From positions 91,879 to 155,878 of the forward strand of contig JBEBJI010000003.1 in the NCBI GenBank assembly GCA_040079935.1: a stretch of DNA of 64,000 nt. The letters run 5' to 3'. Position numbers and translations under genes: made by a program. This DNA is from Methylotenera_A sp040079935. Lineage in GTDB: Bacteria > Pseudomonadota > Gammaproteobacteria > Burkholderiales > Methylophilaceae. Below, piece after piece: positions 54,001-62,001 of the stretch; positions within the stretch are counted from its first letter, which is position 1; each line of letters begins with the position of its first letter. Under the pieces are notes generated by a model. The model was not told the DNA's origin. It did no database searches and saw only the letters and a program-made list of their open reading frames with translations.

Positions 54001-54425
54001 ACTTCTTCTCCTTTAATTTCATCACTGCCAGCGTGTTTTTTAAGCACTCTGTATAAAACAAATCCACCGATGATTAATATTAGAAATGGCCCAAACCACA
54101 ACAAAGCCGTACTGTTGTTGACTGGCGGACGATAGCGCACAAAATCGCCATAACGTGCCACTAAATAATCTATCACCTCTTGGTCAGTCTTACCTTCACG
54201 CATCTGCGCGCGAATTTCTCTGCGCAAATCTTCGGCTAAAGGCGCATTAGAATCTGAAAGTGTTTGATTTTGACACACCAAACAGCGCAATTCATGCGAC
54301 ATGGCTTTTAAGCGCGCTTCCAGCACTGGGTCTTCTGCCAGCGGCTTTGCTTCGCCCGCAACTACTGCATTATTCATCTGCAAAAGTATAAAAGTGAGGA
54401 ATACTAGCGTAAAGAATCGTTTCAT
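53997..54425 (-). CDS. ccmH: Cytochrome c maturation protein CcmH
   Basis: 142 residues. Signal peptide, then the thiol motif LRCLVCQNQTLSDSNAPLA (cysteines about 48 and 51) and a C-terminal membrane anchor (about 103-125). Reduces apocytochrome disulfides in the periplasm together with CcmG. Overlaps both neighbours by four bases. Confidence 0.96.
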   Translation of the reverse strand: MKRFFTLVFLTFILLQMNNAVVAGEAKPLAEDPVLEARLKAMSHELRCLVCQNQTLSDSNAPLAEDLRREIRAQMREGKTDQEVIDYLVARYGDFVRYRPPVNNSTALLWFGPFLILIIGGFVLYRVLKKHAGSDEIKGEEV

Positions 54426-54955
54426 TTTTCCAATTCTTTCAACAAAGGGACGATTTTGGTGAATAAAATTTCGTCAGTTATCGGGCCAATTTGCTTATAG
54501 CGAATCACGCCAGCCTTGTCGATTACGTACGTTTCTGGCACGCCATACACACCATAATCGATGCCAATTTTACCTTCAACATCCGTAAAAGTTGCTTTAT
54601 AAGGGTTGCCTTCTGCCGCCAACACAGCTTGCGCATCAGCATCTGTATCTTTGTAGTCTAGCCCGTAAGTAGCGATTTTGTTGGTTTTTGCCATTTCCAT
54701 CAATACGGGATGCTCATCTTTGCAAGCTCCACACCATGACGCCCAAACATTGAGTAACCACACCTGGCCTTTCATGTCTTCGCTGCTAAAAGTCTTACCC
54801 GCTTTTCCCAAAATTGGCGCAGTAAAAGCAGGCGCAGGCTTGCCCACTAGGGGCGAAGGCACTTCATGCGGATCTAAATACAAACCTTTAAATAAAAAAA
54901 CCACCGCGATAAAAAACAAGATGAGCGGAATTAAGAATTTGACCAATCTAATCAT
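54422..54955 (-). CDS. ccmG: Thiol:disulfide interchange protein CcmG (DsbE)
   Basis: 177 residues. N-terminal membrane anchor (about 5-26), thioredoxin fold with WASWCGACKDEHP and the CcmG-type GVYGVPETYVIDK segment. Keeps apocytochrome CXXCH cysteines reduced. Four-base overlap with ccmH and 16 bases after ccmF. Confidence 0.96.
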   Translation of the reverse strand: MIRLVKFLIPLILFFIAVVFLFKGLYLDPHEVPSPLVGKPAPAFTAPILGKAGKTFSSEDMKGQVWLLNVWASWCGACKDEHPVLMEMAKTNKIATYGLDYKDTDADAQAVLAAEGNPYKATFTDVEGKIGIDYGVYGVPETYVIDKAGVIRYKQIGPITDEILFTKIVPLLKELEK

Positions 54956-54971
54956 ACTTTATTATCCCAAA

Positions 54972-56960
54972 TCACGCGTCAAAAGCCTCTTGTACATCTT
55001 GTGTTTCTTTAGTGAGCCTTTTATTCGCAATGCGGTAGCGGCGATCCATAAGCGCTAAAATACCGCCCAGCGCCATTAAAATGCAGCCAGCCCATATCCA
55101 CTGCACAAAAGGTTTGATGTAAATCCGCACGCTCCAAGCACCATTTTCAAGCGGCTCACCTAGTGAAACGTACATGTCTTTAAACACGCCTGCCTCAATA
55201 TCTGCTTCAGTCATCACCGAGCCTTGCACTGGATAAAAACGTTTTTCAGGATGCAATATTGCAATCTCCTTAGTGTTGCTAGTGACTACAAACTTGCCTT
55301 GTGAAGATGTGTAGTTTGGGCCTGCTATCTCTTTCGCGCCTTCAAATTTGAATGATAAAGCACCTACTTTAGCCACATCATTTACTTCCATACGCAAATC
55401 TTGTTCTGATTCGTAACCCTTCACTAAAGTGACACCCAAAATAAATACGCCAATGCCAAAATGCGCCAACAGCATGCCATAAAACGCCAGCGGAATACCT
55501 TTGATATTTTCGAGCAAGTTTGGCGTAGTGACTTGTCTTGATTTGATTCTGTTAATAAGCAAAATCAATGTGGTGCTGACGACCCAAATGCCCATAAACA
55601 CGCCCACAGCTGACATTAAAGTGATTTTACCCATCGCAAATGGCACAAGTAACGCAGTTAATACACTAATCACTGCTGCCACTCTCAAACGTGTGCCGAT
55701 TTCAGGTAAGCTAGTTTTTTTCCATCTTGCTAGCGGACCTAAACCCATCAGAAACAATCCTGGCGCCATAATAGCGACAAACACCGCATCAAAATATGGT
55801 GGGCCGACAGAGATTTTCCCTGCGCCTAGCGAATCCATTAGCAATGGATATAGCGTGCCCAATAGCACTGATCCTGCTGCTGCGACCAGCACGACATTGT
55901 TGGCGAGTAGCATCGATTCCCGCGAAACTACATCAAACTTTTCGCCCAAGCCTACTGTTGGCGCTCGCAATGCAAATAGCAGCAAGGCGCCTCCTATGAC
56001 GATGACCAAATAAAGAAGAATAAATAGGCCACGACCTGGATCAGTGGCGAACGCATGCACCGAAGTGAGCACACCAGAGCGCACCAAAAATGTACCCAGC
56101 AAACTTAATGAGAAAGCGGAAATTGAAAGCAATACCGTCCACACTTTAAACGCATCGCGTTTTTCAGTGACTGCCAGCGAGTGCATCAAGGCCGTACCGA
56201 CCAGCCACGGCATAAATGAAGCATTTTCAACCGCGTCCCAAAACCACCAGCCGCCCCAGCCTAGCTCGTAATAGGCCCATTTGCTTCCAAAGGCAATACC
56301 AAGCGTTAAAAATACCCATGCAGCTGTGGTCCAAGGCCGCGTCCAGCGCGCCCAAGCATTATCTAGCCTGCCGTCAAGCAGCGCCGCAATCGCAAACGCA
56401 AACGCCACTGAGAAGCCCACATACCCCATATAAAGTACAGGCGGATGAAATACCATGCCAGGATCTTGCAGTAGCGGATTTAAATCACGACCATCTAGCG
56501 CAGCAGGAATCAATCGCTCGAACGGATTAGATGTAAATATAATAAACGCCAAAAAACCAATGCTGACCATACCCATCACTGAAATCAACCTGATTCTAAA
56601 GCTATCGGGAAGTGTTTTGGCAAAGAGTGTCACTGCCATTGTCCACACCCCTAGAATAGTCACCCACAGCAGCATTGAGCCCTCATGCCCGCCCCATAAA
56701 GCAGCTAGACGGAATGCTAAAGGTAAATGCGAATTTGAGTTGGAGGCGACATATAGCACCGAAAAATCATTGGCATAGAAAGCATAATCTAAGCAAATAA
56801 AAGAGATGATGATAAAAACAAATTGCGCGCGCGCCGCTGGCACAGCCAAATTATATAATCCTGTCTGATTTTTCCATACGCCAATTAGTGGCAATGTGCC
56901 CTGAACAATAGCAAAGCAAAATGCAAGAATGAGCGCAAACTGACCAATTTCTGGAATCAC
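54972..56960 (-). CDS. ccmF: Haem lyase subunit CcmF
   Basis: 662 residues, about fifteen membrane helices. The tryptophan-rich haem-handling motif WGGWWFWDAVENASFMPWL (about residues 230-248) and flanking histidines mark the family. Together with CcmH/I it attaches haem to apocytochrome. GTG start overlapping the ccmE stop (GTGA). Confidence 0.97.
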   Translation of the reverse strand: MIPEIGQFALILAFCFAIVQGTLPLIGVWKNQTGLYNLAVPAARAQFVFIIISFICLDYAFYANDFSVLYVASNSNSHLPLAFRLAALWGGHEGSMLLWVTILGVWTMAVTLFAKTLPDSFRIRLISVMGMVSIGFLAFIIFTSNPFERLIPAALDGRDLNPLLQDPGMVFHPPVLYMGYVGFSVAFAFAIAALLDGRLDNAWARWTRPWTTAAWVFLTLGIAFGSKWAYYELGWGGWWFWDAVENASFMPWLVGTALMHSLAVTEKRDAFKVWTVLLSISAFSLSLLGTFLVRSGVLTSVHAFATDPGRGLFILLYLVIVIGGALLLFALRAPTVGLGEKFDVVSRESMLLANNVVLVAAAGSVLLGTLYPLLMDSLGAGKISVGPPYFDAVFVAIMAPGLFLMGLGPLARWKKTSLPEIGTRLRVAAVISVLTALLVPFAMGKITLMSAVGVFMGIWVVSTTLILLINRIKSRQVTTPNLLENIKGIPLAFYGMLLAHFGIGVFILGVTLVKGYESEQDLRMEVNDVAKVGALSFKFEGAKEIAGPNYTSSQGKFVVTSNTKEIAILHPEKRFYPVQGSVMTEADIEAGVFKDMYVSLGEPLENGAWSVRIYIKPFVQWIWAGCILMALGGILALMDRRYRIANKRLTKETQDVQEAFDA

Positions 56961-57406
56961 ATTGCACCTTCTTTCATTTTTGCTTTTTTCGCTGCCTCTA
57001 GCGCTGCTGCCGCTTCTGGCGGCATATAGTTTTCATCGTGCTTGGCTAATACTTGATCAGCCACAAACAAACCATCTTGATTAAACTCACCTTCTGCTAC
57101 CACACCTTTACCTTCTTTAAACAAATCCGGCAGAATACCTTTGTACACTACATCCATGGTTTTTGCCGTATCAGTCACTCTAAATTGCACGCGTAATCCA
57201 TCTGGCAAGCGCTTTATACTGCCATTTTCGACCAAACCACCAATTCTAAAGCTACCCGACTTTGGTGCCTCGCCGCTCTCTACTTGCGTAGGCGTAAAGA
57301 AAAATACCAAATTACTTTTGAAAGATTTGGTGATTAATACTACGGCAATGATCAATAAAATCATTCCCACTGCTATTAAGCCAAATCGCTTGTGACGTGC
57401 TTTCAT
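56957..57406 (-). CDS. ccmE: Haem chaperone CcmE
   Basis: 149 residues. Membrane anchor (about 9-28), OB-fold, and the haem-binding histidine in LAKHDENYMPPE (about residue 123) with the conserved tyrosine four residues later. Receives haem from CcmC and delivers it to CcmF. Confidence 0.97.
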   Translation of the reverse strand: MKARHKRFGLIAVGMILLIIAVVLITKSFKSNLVFFFTPTQVESGEAPKSGSFRIGGLVENGSIKRLPDGLRVQFRVTDTAKTMDVVYKGILPDLFKEGKGVVAEGEFNQDGLFVADQVLAKHDENYMPPEAAAALEAAKKAKMKEGAM

Positions 57407-57422
57407 ATTACTTTGCCTTTAA

Positions 57423-57584
57423 TTAAATTGCTTCTTGCTTGACTGCTTGGCTGACACTCTGACGGCGTTTATTTAATAGCCACAACTCAATCGCCATCAC
57501 CAAAAAAGTAATGCCAAACGAGCCCCAAACATAGAAACCATAACCACCCATTGCTAAAAATTCACTCATGCTATTCCAATGCAT
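57423..57584 (-). CDS. ccmD: Haem exporter protein CcmD
   Basis: 53 residues (48 if the ATG at 57569 is used), easily missed because of its size. It reads MHWNSMSEFLAMGGYGFYVW, one membrane helix, then a basic tail NKRRQS, as in CcmD. It connects CcmE with the CcmABC complex. It lies exactly between ccmC (12-base gap) and ccmE (16-base gap), the canonical place. The set ccmABCDEFGHI is therefore complete. Confidence 0.92.
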   Translation of the reverse strand: MHWNSMSEFLAMGGYGFYVWGSFGITFLVMAIELWLLNKRRQSVSQAVKQEAI

Positions 57585-57596
57585 ACTTTGTCCTTA

Positions 57597-58334
57597 TCAA
57601 TCTTGCCTAAGCATTGAAGTTTTGCTATCGCGCTCTAAAATTTCGCAACGTACGCGCATTAAAATAACCGCAATGCTGTACAGCCAAAAACCAATCGCCA
57701 TAATTAGCATACCTTGTAGCATAATCGCTGCCATGGCGGGCGCTTTGGTTAAACTAATAGAAGAACCTTGATGTAGAGTATTCCACCATTTCACTGAGAA
57801 ATAAATAATCGGTACATTAATCGCACCCACCAGCGCCAACACTGCACTGGCTTTATCAGCTCGAGTTTTATCGTCTATCGCCGCTTGCAGTGAAAAGTAG
57901 CCAATATACAAAAATAGCAAAATCAATTCAGATGTTAATCGCGCATCCCATACCCACCAAGCGCCCCACATCGGCTTACCCCACAGCGAACCTGTGACCA
58001 AAGCAAGAAAGGTAAACATGGCGCCAGTAGGCGCAATGGCAGTCGCCATCATATAAGATAGTTTGGAGTTAAATATCAAGCCCATGCCTGCATACATGGC
58101 CATGAGCAAATATAAAAACATGGAAAACCAAGCAGCAGGTACATGCACGAAAATGATGCGGTAACCTTCGCCCTGTTGGAAGTCGGTCGGGGCGACAAAT
58201 AAGCCAATGTACAAACCATAAATAATCAGCACTGCAGCACTGATTGCGCACCATGGGATTAGCTTACCAGCGAGCGGGTAAAAGGTTTTTGGTGAGGCGT
58301 ATTTAAACCAATTGAAGTCTTTTTTTGTTTCCAT
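57597..58334 (-). CDS. ccmC: Haem exporter/handling protein CcmC
   Basis: 245 residues with six membrane helices and the tryptophan-rich motif WGAWWVWDARLTSELILLF (about residues 118-136), plus flanking histidines. Loads haem onto CcmE in the periplasm. 29 bases after ccmB. Confidence 0.96.
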   Translation of the reverse strand: METKKDFNWFKYASPKTFYPLAGKLIPWCAISAAVLIIYGLYIGLFVAPTDFQQGEGYRIIFVHVPAAWFSMFLYLLMAMYAGMGLIFNSKLSYMMATAIAPTGAMFTFLALVTGSLWGKPMWGAWWVWDARLTSELILLFLYIGYFSLQAAIDDKTRADKASAVLALVGAINVPIIYFSVKWWNTLHQGSSISLTKAPAMAAIMLQGMLIMAIGFWLYSIAVILMRVRCEILERDSKTSMLRQD

Positions 58335-58363
58335 ATTTACTATGCCTTACCAGTAATTCGCAT

Positions 58364-59050
58364 TTATTCTAACGCAATTTTTAACGCTGCTGCCGACGCG
58401 AGCGGAGAAAATACTAACGCCATCGCCAATACTGCACCTAGCAGCGACAGCGCGCCATTCGGGCTCATCCCGATAGAAACCGCATTTACCGCACCTGCGC
58501 CAAACACCAGCACTGGAATATACAGCGGTAAAACTAAAATCGCAATCAACACACCAGTGCCGCGAATACCTAGCGTGAGAGCCGCACCAATACTGCCTAT
58601 CAGGCTTAGTGCTAGCGTACCCATCAACAAGGATACTGCTAGCACCTGCAACTCTGCAGCACTCAAGTTAAACTGTAGGCCAATTAACGGCGCCACAAGC
58701 ACTAAAGGCAAGCCAGATAGCATCCAATGCGCCAAAATCTTCATTAACACAATCAGCACCGTTGGTTGATTAGAAAGCATCATCTGCTCTAATGTGCCAT
58801 CTGCATGATCGCTCGCATACATTCTCGAGAGTGATAACATGCAAGATAACAACGCTGTCACCCACAACACACTAGGCGCCATCGCCTTCAATAGTTTTGG
58901 ATCTGCGCCCGAGCCCAGCGGGAACAAACTCGCCGCAATAATAAAAAAGAAAAACACCGCTGCAACGTCCGACTGGCGGCGCAGTGCCACTTTAATATCG
59001 CGCGCCAAAATGCGATAAAGTACAGAAAATGTGCTGAGCTCCTTTTGCAT
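58364..59050 (-). CDS. ccmB: Haem ABC exporter permease CcmB
   Basis: 228 residues, six membrane helices, with family segments such as MYASDHADGTLEQMMLS near residue 80. Membrane part of the CcmAB ABC complex that releases holo-CcmE. Starts 5 bases after ccmA. Confidence 0.95.
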   Translation of the reverse strand: MQKELSTFSVLYRILARDIKVALRRQSDVAAVFFFFIIAASLFPLGSGADPKLLKAMAPSVLWVTALLSCMLSLSRMYASDHADGTLEQMMLSNQPTVLIVLMKILAHWMLSGLPLVLVAPLIGLQFNLSAAELQVLAVSLLMGTLALSLIGSIGAALTLGIRGTGVLIAILVLPLYIPVLVFGAGAVNAVSIGMSPNGALSLLGAVLAMALVFSPLASAAALKIALE

Positions 59051-59055
59051 CTTTA

Positions 59056-59697
59056 TTATGCGTCTAGACGCAATTGCTCTAACTTAGGCACTTTTAACGC
59101 CACGTCTTGATGTGTCGTCATCACGACCATGCCGCCATCATTCGCAAACGTTTCAATTTTTTGTTTTAAAAGCTCGGTTGCGTTAGCATCTAAGGCGGTA
59201 AACGGCTCATCTAAAATCCAAAGCGGCAAATGCTGCAACCACAAGCGCGCTAGGGCTACACGCCGCTTCTGGCCTTGTGACAACATACGCGTAGGAAAAT
59301 TCAACCCTTTCGCCAAACCCAACAATTTAAGTGCTTCAGTAGCCTTATCTGCAGAAATATGTGCGCCTGATAAGCTTAGCGAAAACTGTAAGTTTTCTAG
59401 CGCAGTTAAATCTTCTTTAATTCCTGGAAGATGGCCAATGTACAACACATGTTTGAAGTATTCTTCAGCAAGTGCATTGATGTTTTCGCCGCACCAATTG
59501 ATGTTGCCTTCATATGGCTTGGAAAGCCCACAGATTGTGCGTAGCAGAGTGGTTTTTCCAGAGCCATTCGCGCCTTGAAGATAAAGCACACTACCGCTTT
59601 CCAACTTGAAATTTAGCTTTTCAAACAGTATCCTCTCACCACGAACACCAACTAAATTATCTGCGGTGAGCTCACGATTACCTGCTAAAAATCCCAT
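59056..59697 (-). CDS. ccmA: Haem ABC exporter ATP-binding protein CcmA
   Basis: 213 residues. Walker A GANGSGKTTLLR (about 42-53), signature LSQGQKRRVALARL and Walker B PLWILDEPFTALD. First ccm gene; it overlaps the 3' end of the upstream barrel gene by 13 bases, tying the ccm genes transcriptionally to the barrel/multihaem cytochrome block. No other in-frame start is available, so the overlap is real. Confidence 0.96.
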   Translation of the reverse strand: MGFLAGNRELTADNLVGVRGERILFEKLNFKLESGSVLYLQGANGSGKTTLLRTICGLSKPYEGNINWCGENINALAEEYFKHVLYIGHLPGIKEDLTALENLQFSLSLSGAHISADKATEALKLLGLAKGLNFPTRMLSQGQKRRVALARLWLQHLPLWILDEPFTALDANATELLKQKIETFANDGGMVVMTTHQDVALKVPKLEQLRLDA

Positions 59698-61880
59698 CTA
59701 TATCCAACAAACATTGATTCACGCGTCGTTTTGGTTTTACTGTCCAGAACAGGGTTGTCTTCATAACCCCTTTCGAAAGCAAGTTCAGCCTCTAGCAAGC
59801 CCGCATCTGTCACTTGGTAAGAAACACGCATGGTTGGCGCCACTTTAAATAATTTTAAATTGCTTAGACTTGAGTCACTTTTTTGATGATAAAAATTAAT
59901 CGAACTCGTCACGTGCCATTTGGTGCGGAATGTCGCTACATTAGTCAAGCCAAGCACTTCGGCATAATAATGCGGATCGTCCACATAACTGCCATTAATC
60001 ACCGAGGTATCATCCGCAAATATGGTGTTTGTGCCAATTGCCTGCATTGAATAGGTATAGGCATTGCCTGTGGCTCGCGTAGCAGCAATACCTGGCGTGA
60101 ACTCAATACCCGTCCCGCGCGTGCCAGAGGTGCGATTCAAGCGAATATCACCGCCTAATTGCCATTTTGGCGTTACTTGTTTTGTAAGTCCGAATAAAGC
60201 TGTATCTGTATCTGCAGTGACTTCATTCACTGTTCTAATAATTTGCTTTTTAGTCATTAATTTTTGCAAGCTGCCTACAGATCTAGCGCCTGTCACGGCA
60301 GGAATTGCTGTCTCAGCATATAAAATGGGTGATTTACGATGATCTAGCAATACGTTGTAGGTAATGTCGTAAATACCCGTCCAGTTGCCTTGTAGCAGAG
60401 CAATATTCACTCTATCGTAAACGGTGTCGTAGTCAATCAAGCCGAACCAAGAAGTTGTATTGTTGAAGTAACGTAGCTCGGAGCCTACGGCGCGCCTTTC
60501 TGTAAAGCCATCCGCATTTTGCTGAATCGCATAAACATTGCCGCTAACGTTACTCGCTGGCGTACCGAACTCGATTGCAGATCCATAGAACTGGCGGTCA
60601 GTAATAATCTTAGAATGTGAACCATCATCAGGCACACCCGCCACGCCTGTGATTCTAAAATTATCATTGATATTGTATCTTGCAAAACCTCCATCAAATC
60701 TACCCAGCACACCTTGCGAGTTACCTGGTTGGCGGCCTAAACGGAACATATAGCCTAAAGATTTATCTTCGTGATCCCAGTAGGCGGCATTTAAACGATT
60801 AATGTCTCTAAAGTTATCGCCTGGTGGAAAATTGTGTGTTTGCGCATCACGAAATACGATTTTGTCGTCGTACTGATTATGACGCCAGCGTCCAGTTATA
60901 TCAAAACTCGTCACCAAGGCAGATTGATCTGTGGTACGGTCATGGGTTTTCACCCCAGCGGTATTGGTATCTGTCGCCGTTCTGCCACCATAGTAATACT
61001 GCGATAAGCTACCATATACATTGGTTTGATTGACTTGGTTGATTTGTTTTTTGGTCGAGAATTTATTATCTGCAACCTTTGCAGTACCATCTTTAATGGC
61101 CGCCAACCTTGTATTCACTCGCAAAGCACCTTCAGTGCCTGGGTAAAGTTTCAAATAAAGGTCGTACTCAATTTGAGCCTTAGCAAAGTCACCATTCTTT
61201 TCACGCGAATTGCCCACCAGCTCTTGTGCTTCTTGCGAATAATCATTGGGTGGTAAATTTAGCAATCGATTAAACATTTGGGTAGCATTTTCGTACTCGC
61301 CTGCCTCCATGGCAGCCTTACCAGAAACCATCAACTCTTTAGCAGATGCCCCTTCTGGAGGTGCTGTCACAGTAAATTTTGGCTCCACAAAAGTAGCAAT
61401 AGGCTCACCAATCAAAGGCACTCGCACAATAATACTGTGGTTATCTTCACCTAGCCTGATTTTGTAAGTGTTGATGTTAGCAAATTTAATTAACAGTGTT
61501 TTATTAGTATCTACGCTTCTATTGTTTGTCACACGACAAATAGCATTACCTTTTTTAGAAACACTTATCACTTCAGGGAAGGTAAGTGTAAAAGGCGTAA
61601 TTAATCTAGATGATGAGCTTTTGGACTCTTGAATACGCAGTTGTTCTGCCAAGCATGGGTCAGGAATATCAAATGAAATACGTAAAGTATCGCTTGGGCC
61701 ATCTGGGAAATGCCGCAAATAGGTGACTGGCACTGTAAAGTTAATGCGAATTTCGGCATCATCCCCAACCGCCATCACTTCTGGCTGATCAAGTATCTGC
61801 GCCACTTCTGAAGATGCCGCGACAGCCGCGAGAGCGGGTAGCGACAATAAAAATAGAACTAATAAGCGAAAACTGCGCAT
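59685..61880 (-). CDS. Outer-membrane protein: N-terminal beta/TPR region and C-terminal barrel
   Basis: 731 residues. Signal peptide about 1-21 (ending LAAVA); an all-beta AMIN-like region about 28-165; two TPR-like units about 180-270 (KAAMEAGEYENATQMFNRLL); then about 300-731 of alternating Tyr/Trp/Phe/Gly-rich strands ending in YRWDF, the C-terminal phenylalanine typical of BAM-inserted barrels. No haem motif. I cannot name the family. Lying between a giant multihaem cytochrome gene and ccmA, it is a candidate porin or anchor for an electron conduit; glycan export barrels have similar TPR-barrel design and are the main alternative. Confidence 0.75.
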   Translation of the reverse strand: MRSFRLLVLFLLSLPALAAVAASSEVAQILDQPEVMAVGDDAEIRINFTVPVTYLRHFPDGPSDTLRISFDIPDPCLAEQLRIQESKSSSSRLITPFTLTFPEVISVSKKGNAICRVTNNRSVDTNKTLLIKFANINTYKIRLGEDNHSIIVRVPLIGEPIATFVEPKFTVTAPPEGASAKELMVSGKAAMEAGEYENATQMFNRLLNLPPNDYSQEAQELVGNSREKNGDFAKAQIEYDLYLKLYPGTEGALRVNTRLAAIKDGTAKVADNKFSTKKQINQVNQTNVYGSLSQYYYGGRTATDTNTAGVKTHDRTTDQSALVTSFDITGRWRHNQYDDKIVFRDAQTHNFPPGDNFRDINRLNAAYWDHEDKSLGYMFRLGRQPGNSQGVLGRFDGGFARYNINDNFRITGVAGVPDDGSHSKIITDRQFYGSAIEFGTPASNVSGNVYAIQQNADGFTERRAVGSELRYFNNTTSWFGLIDYDTVYDRVNIALLQGNWTGIYDITYNVLLDHRKSPILYAETAIPAVTGARSVGSLQKLMTKKQIIRTVNEVTADTDTALFGLTKQVTPKWQLGGDIRLNRTSGTRGTGIEFTPGIAATRATGNAYTYSMQAIGTNTIFADDTSVINGSYVDDPHYYAEVLGLTNVATFRTKWHVTSSINFYHQKSDSSLSNLKLFKVAPTMRVSYQVTDAGLLEAELAFERGYEDNPVLDSKTKTTRESMFVGYRWDF

Positions 61881-62001
61881 TATAACTCCTCAAATCTTAT
61901 AGTTTTCATGCGCTTAGTATAACAATTTAATGCGATTTAGCAAATTTTTTACCGCCAAAACCATTCAACTTACAACCAAACAACACATTTACAACACAAC
62001 T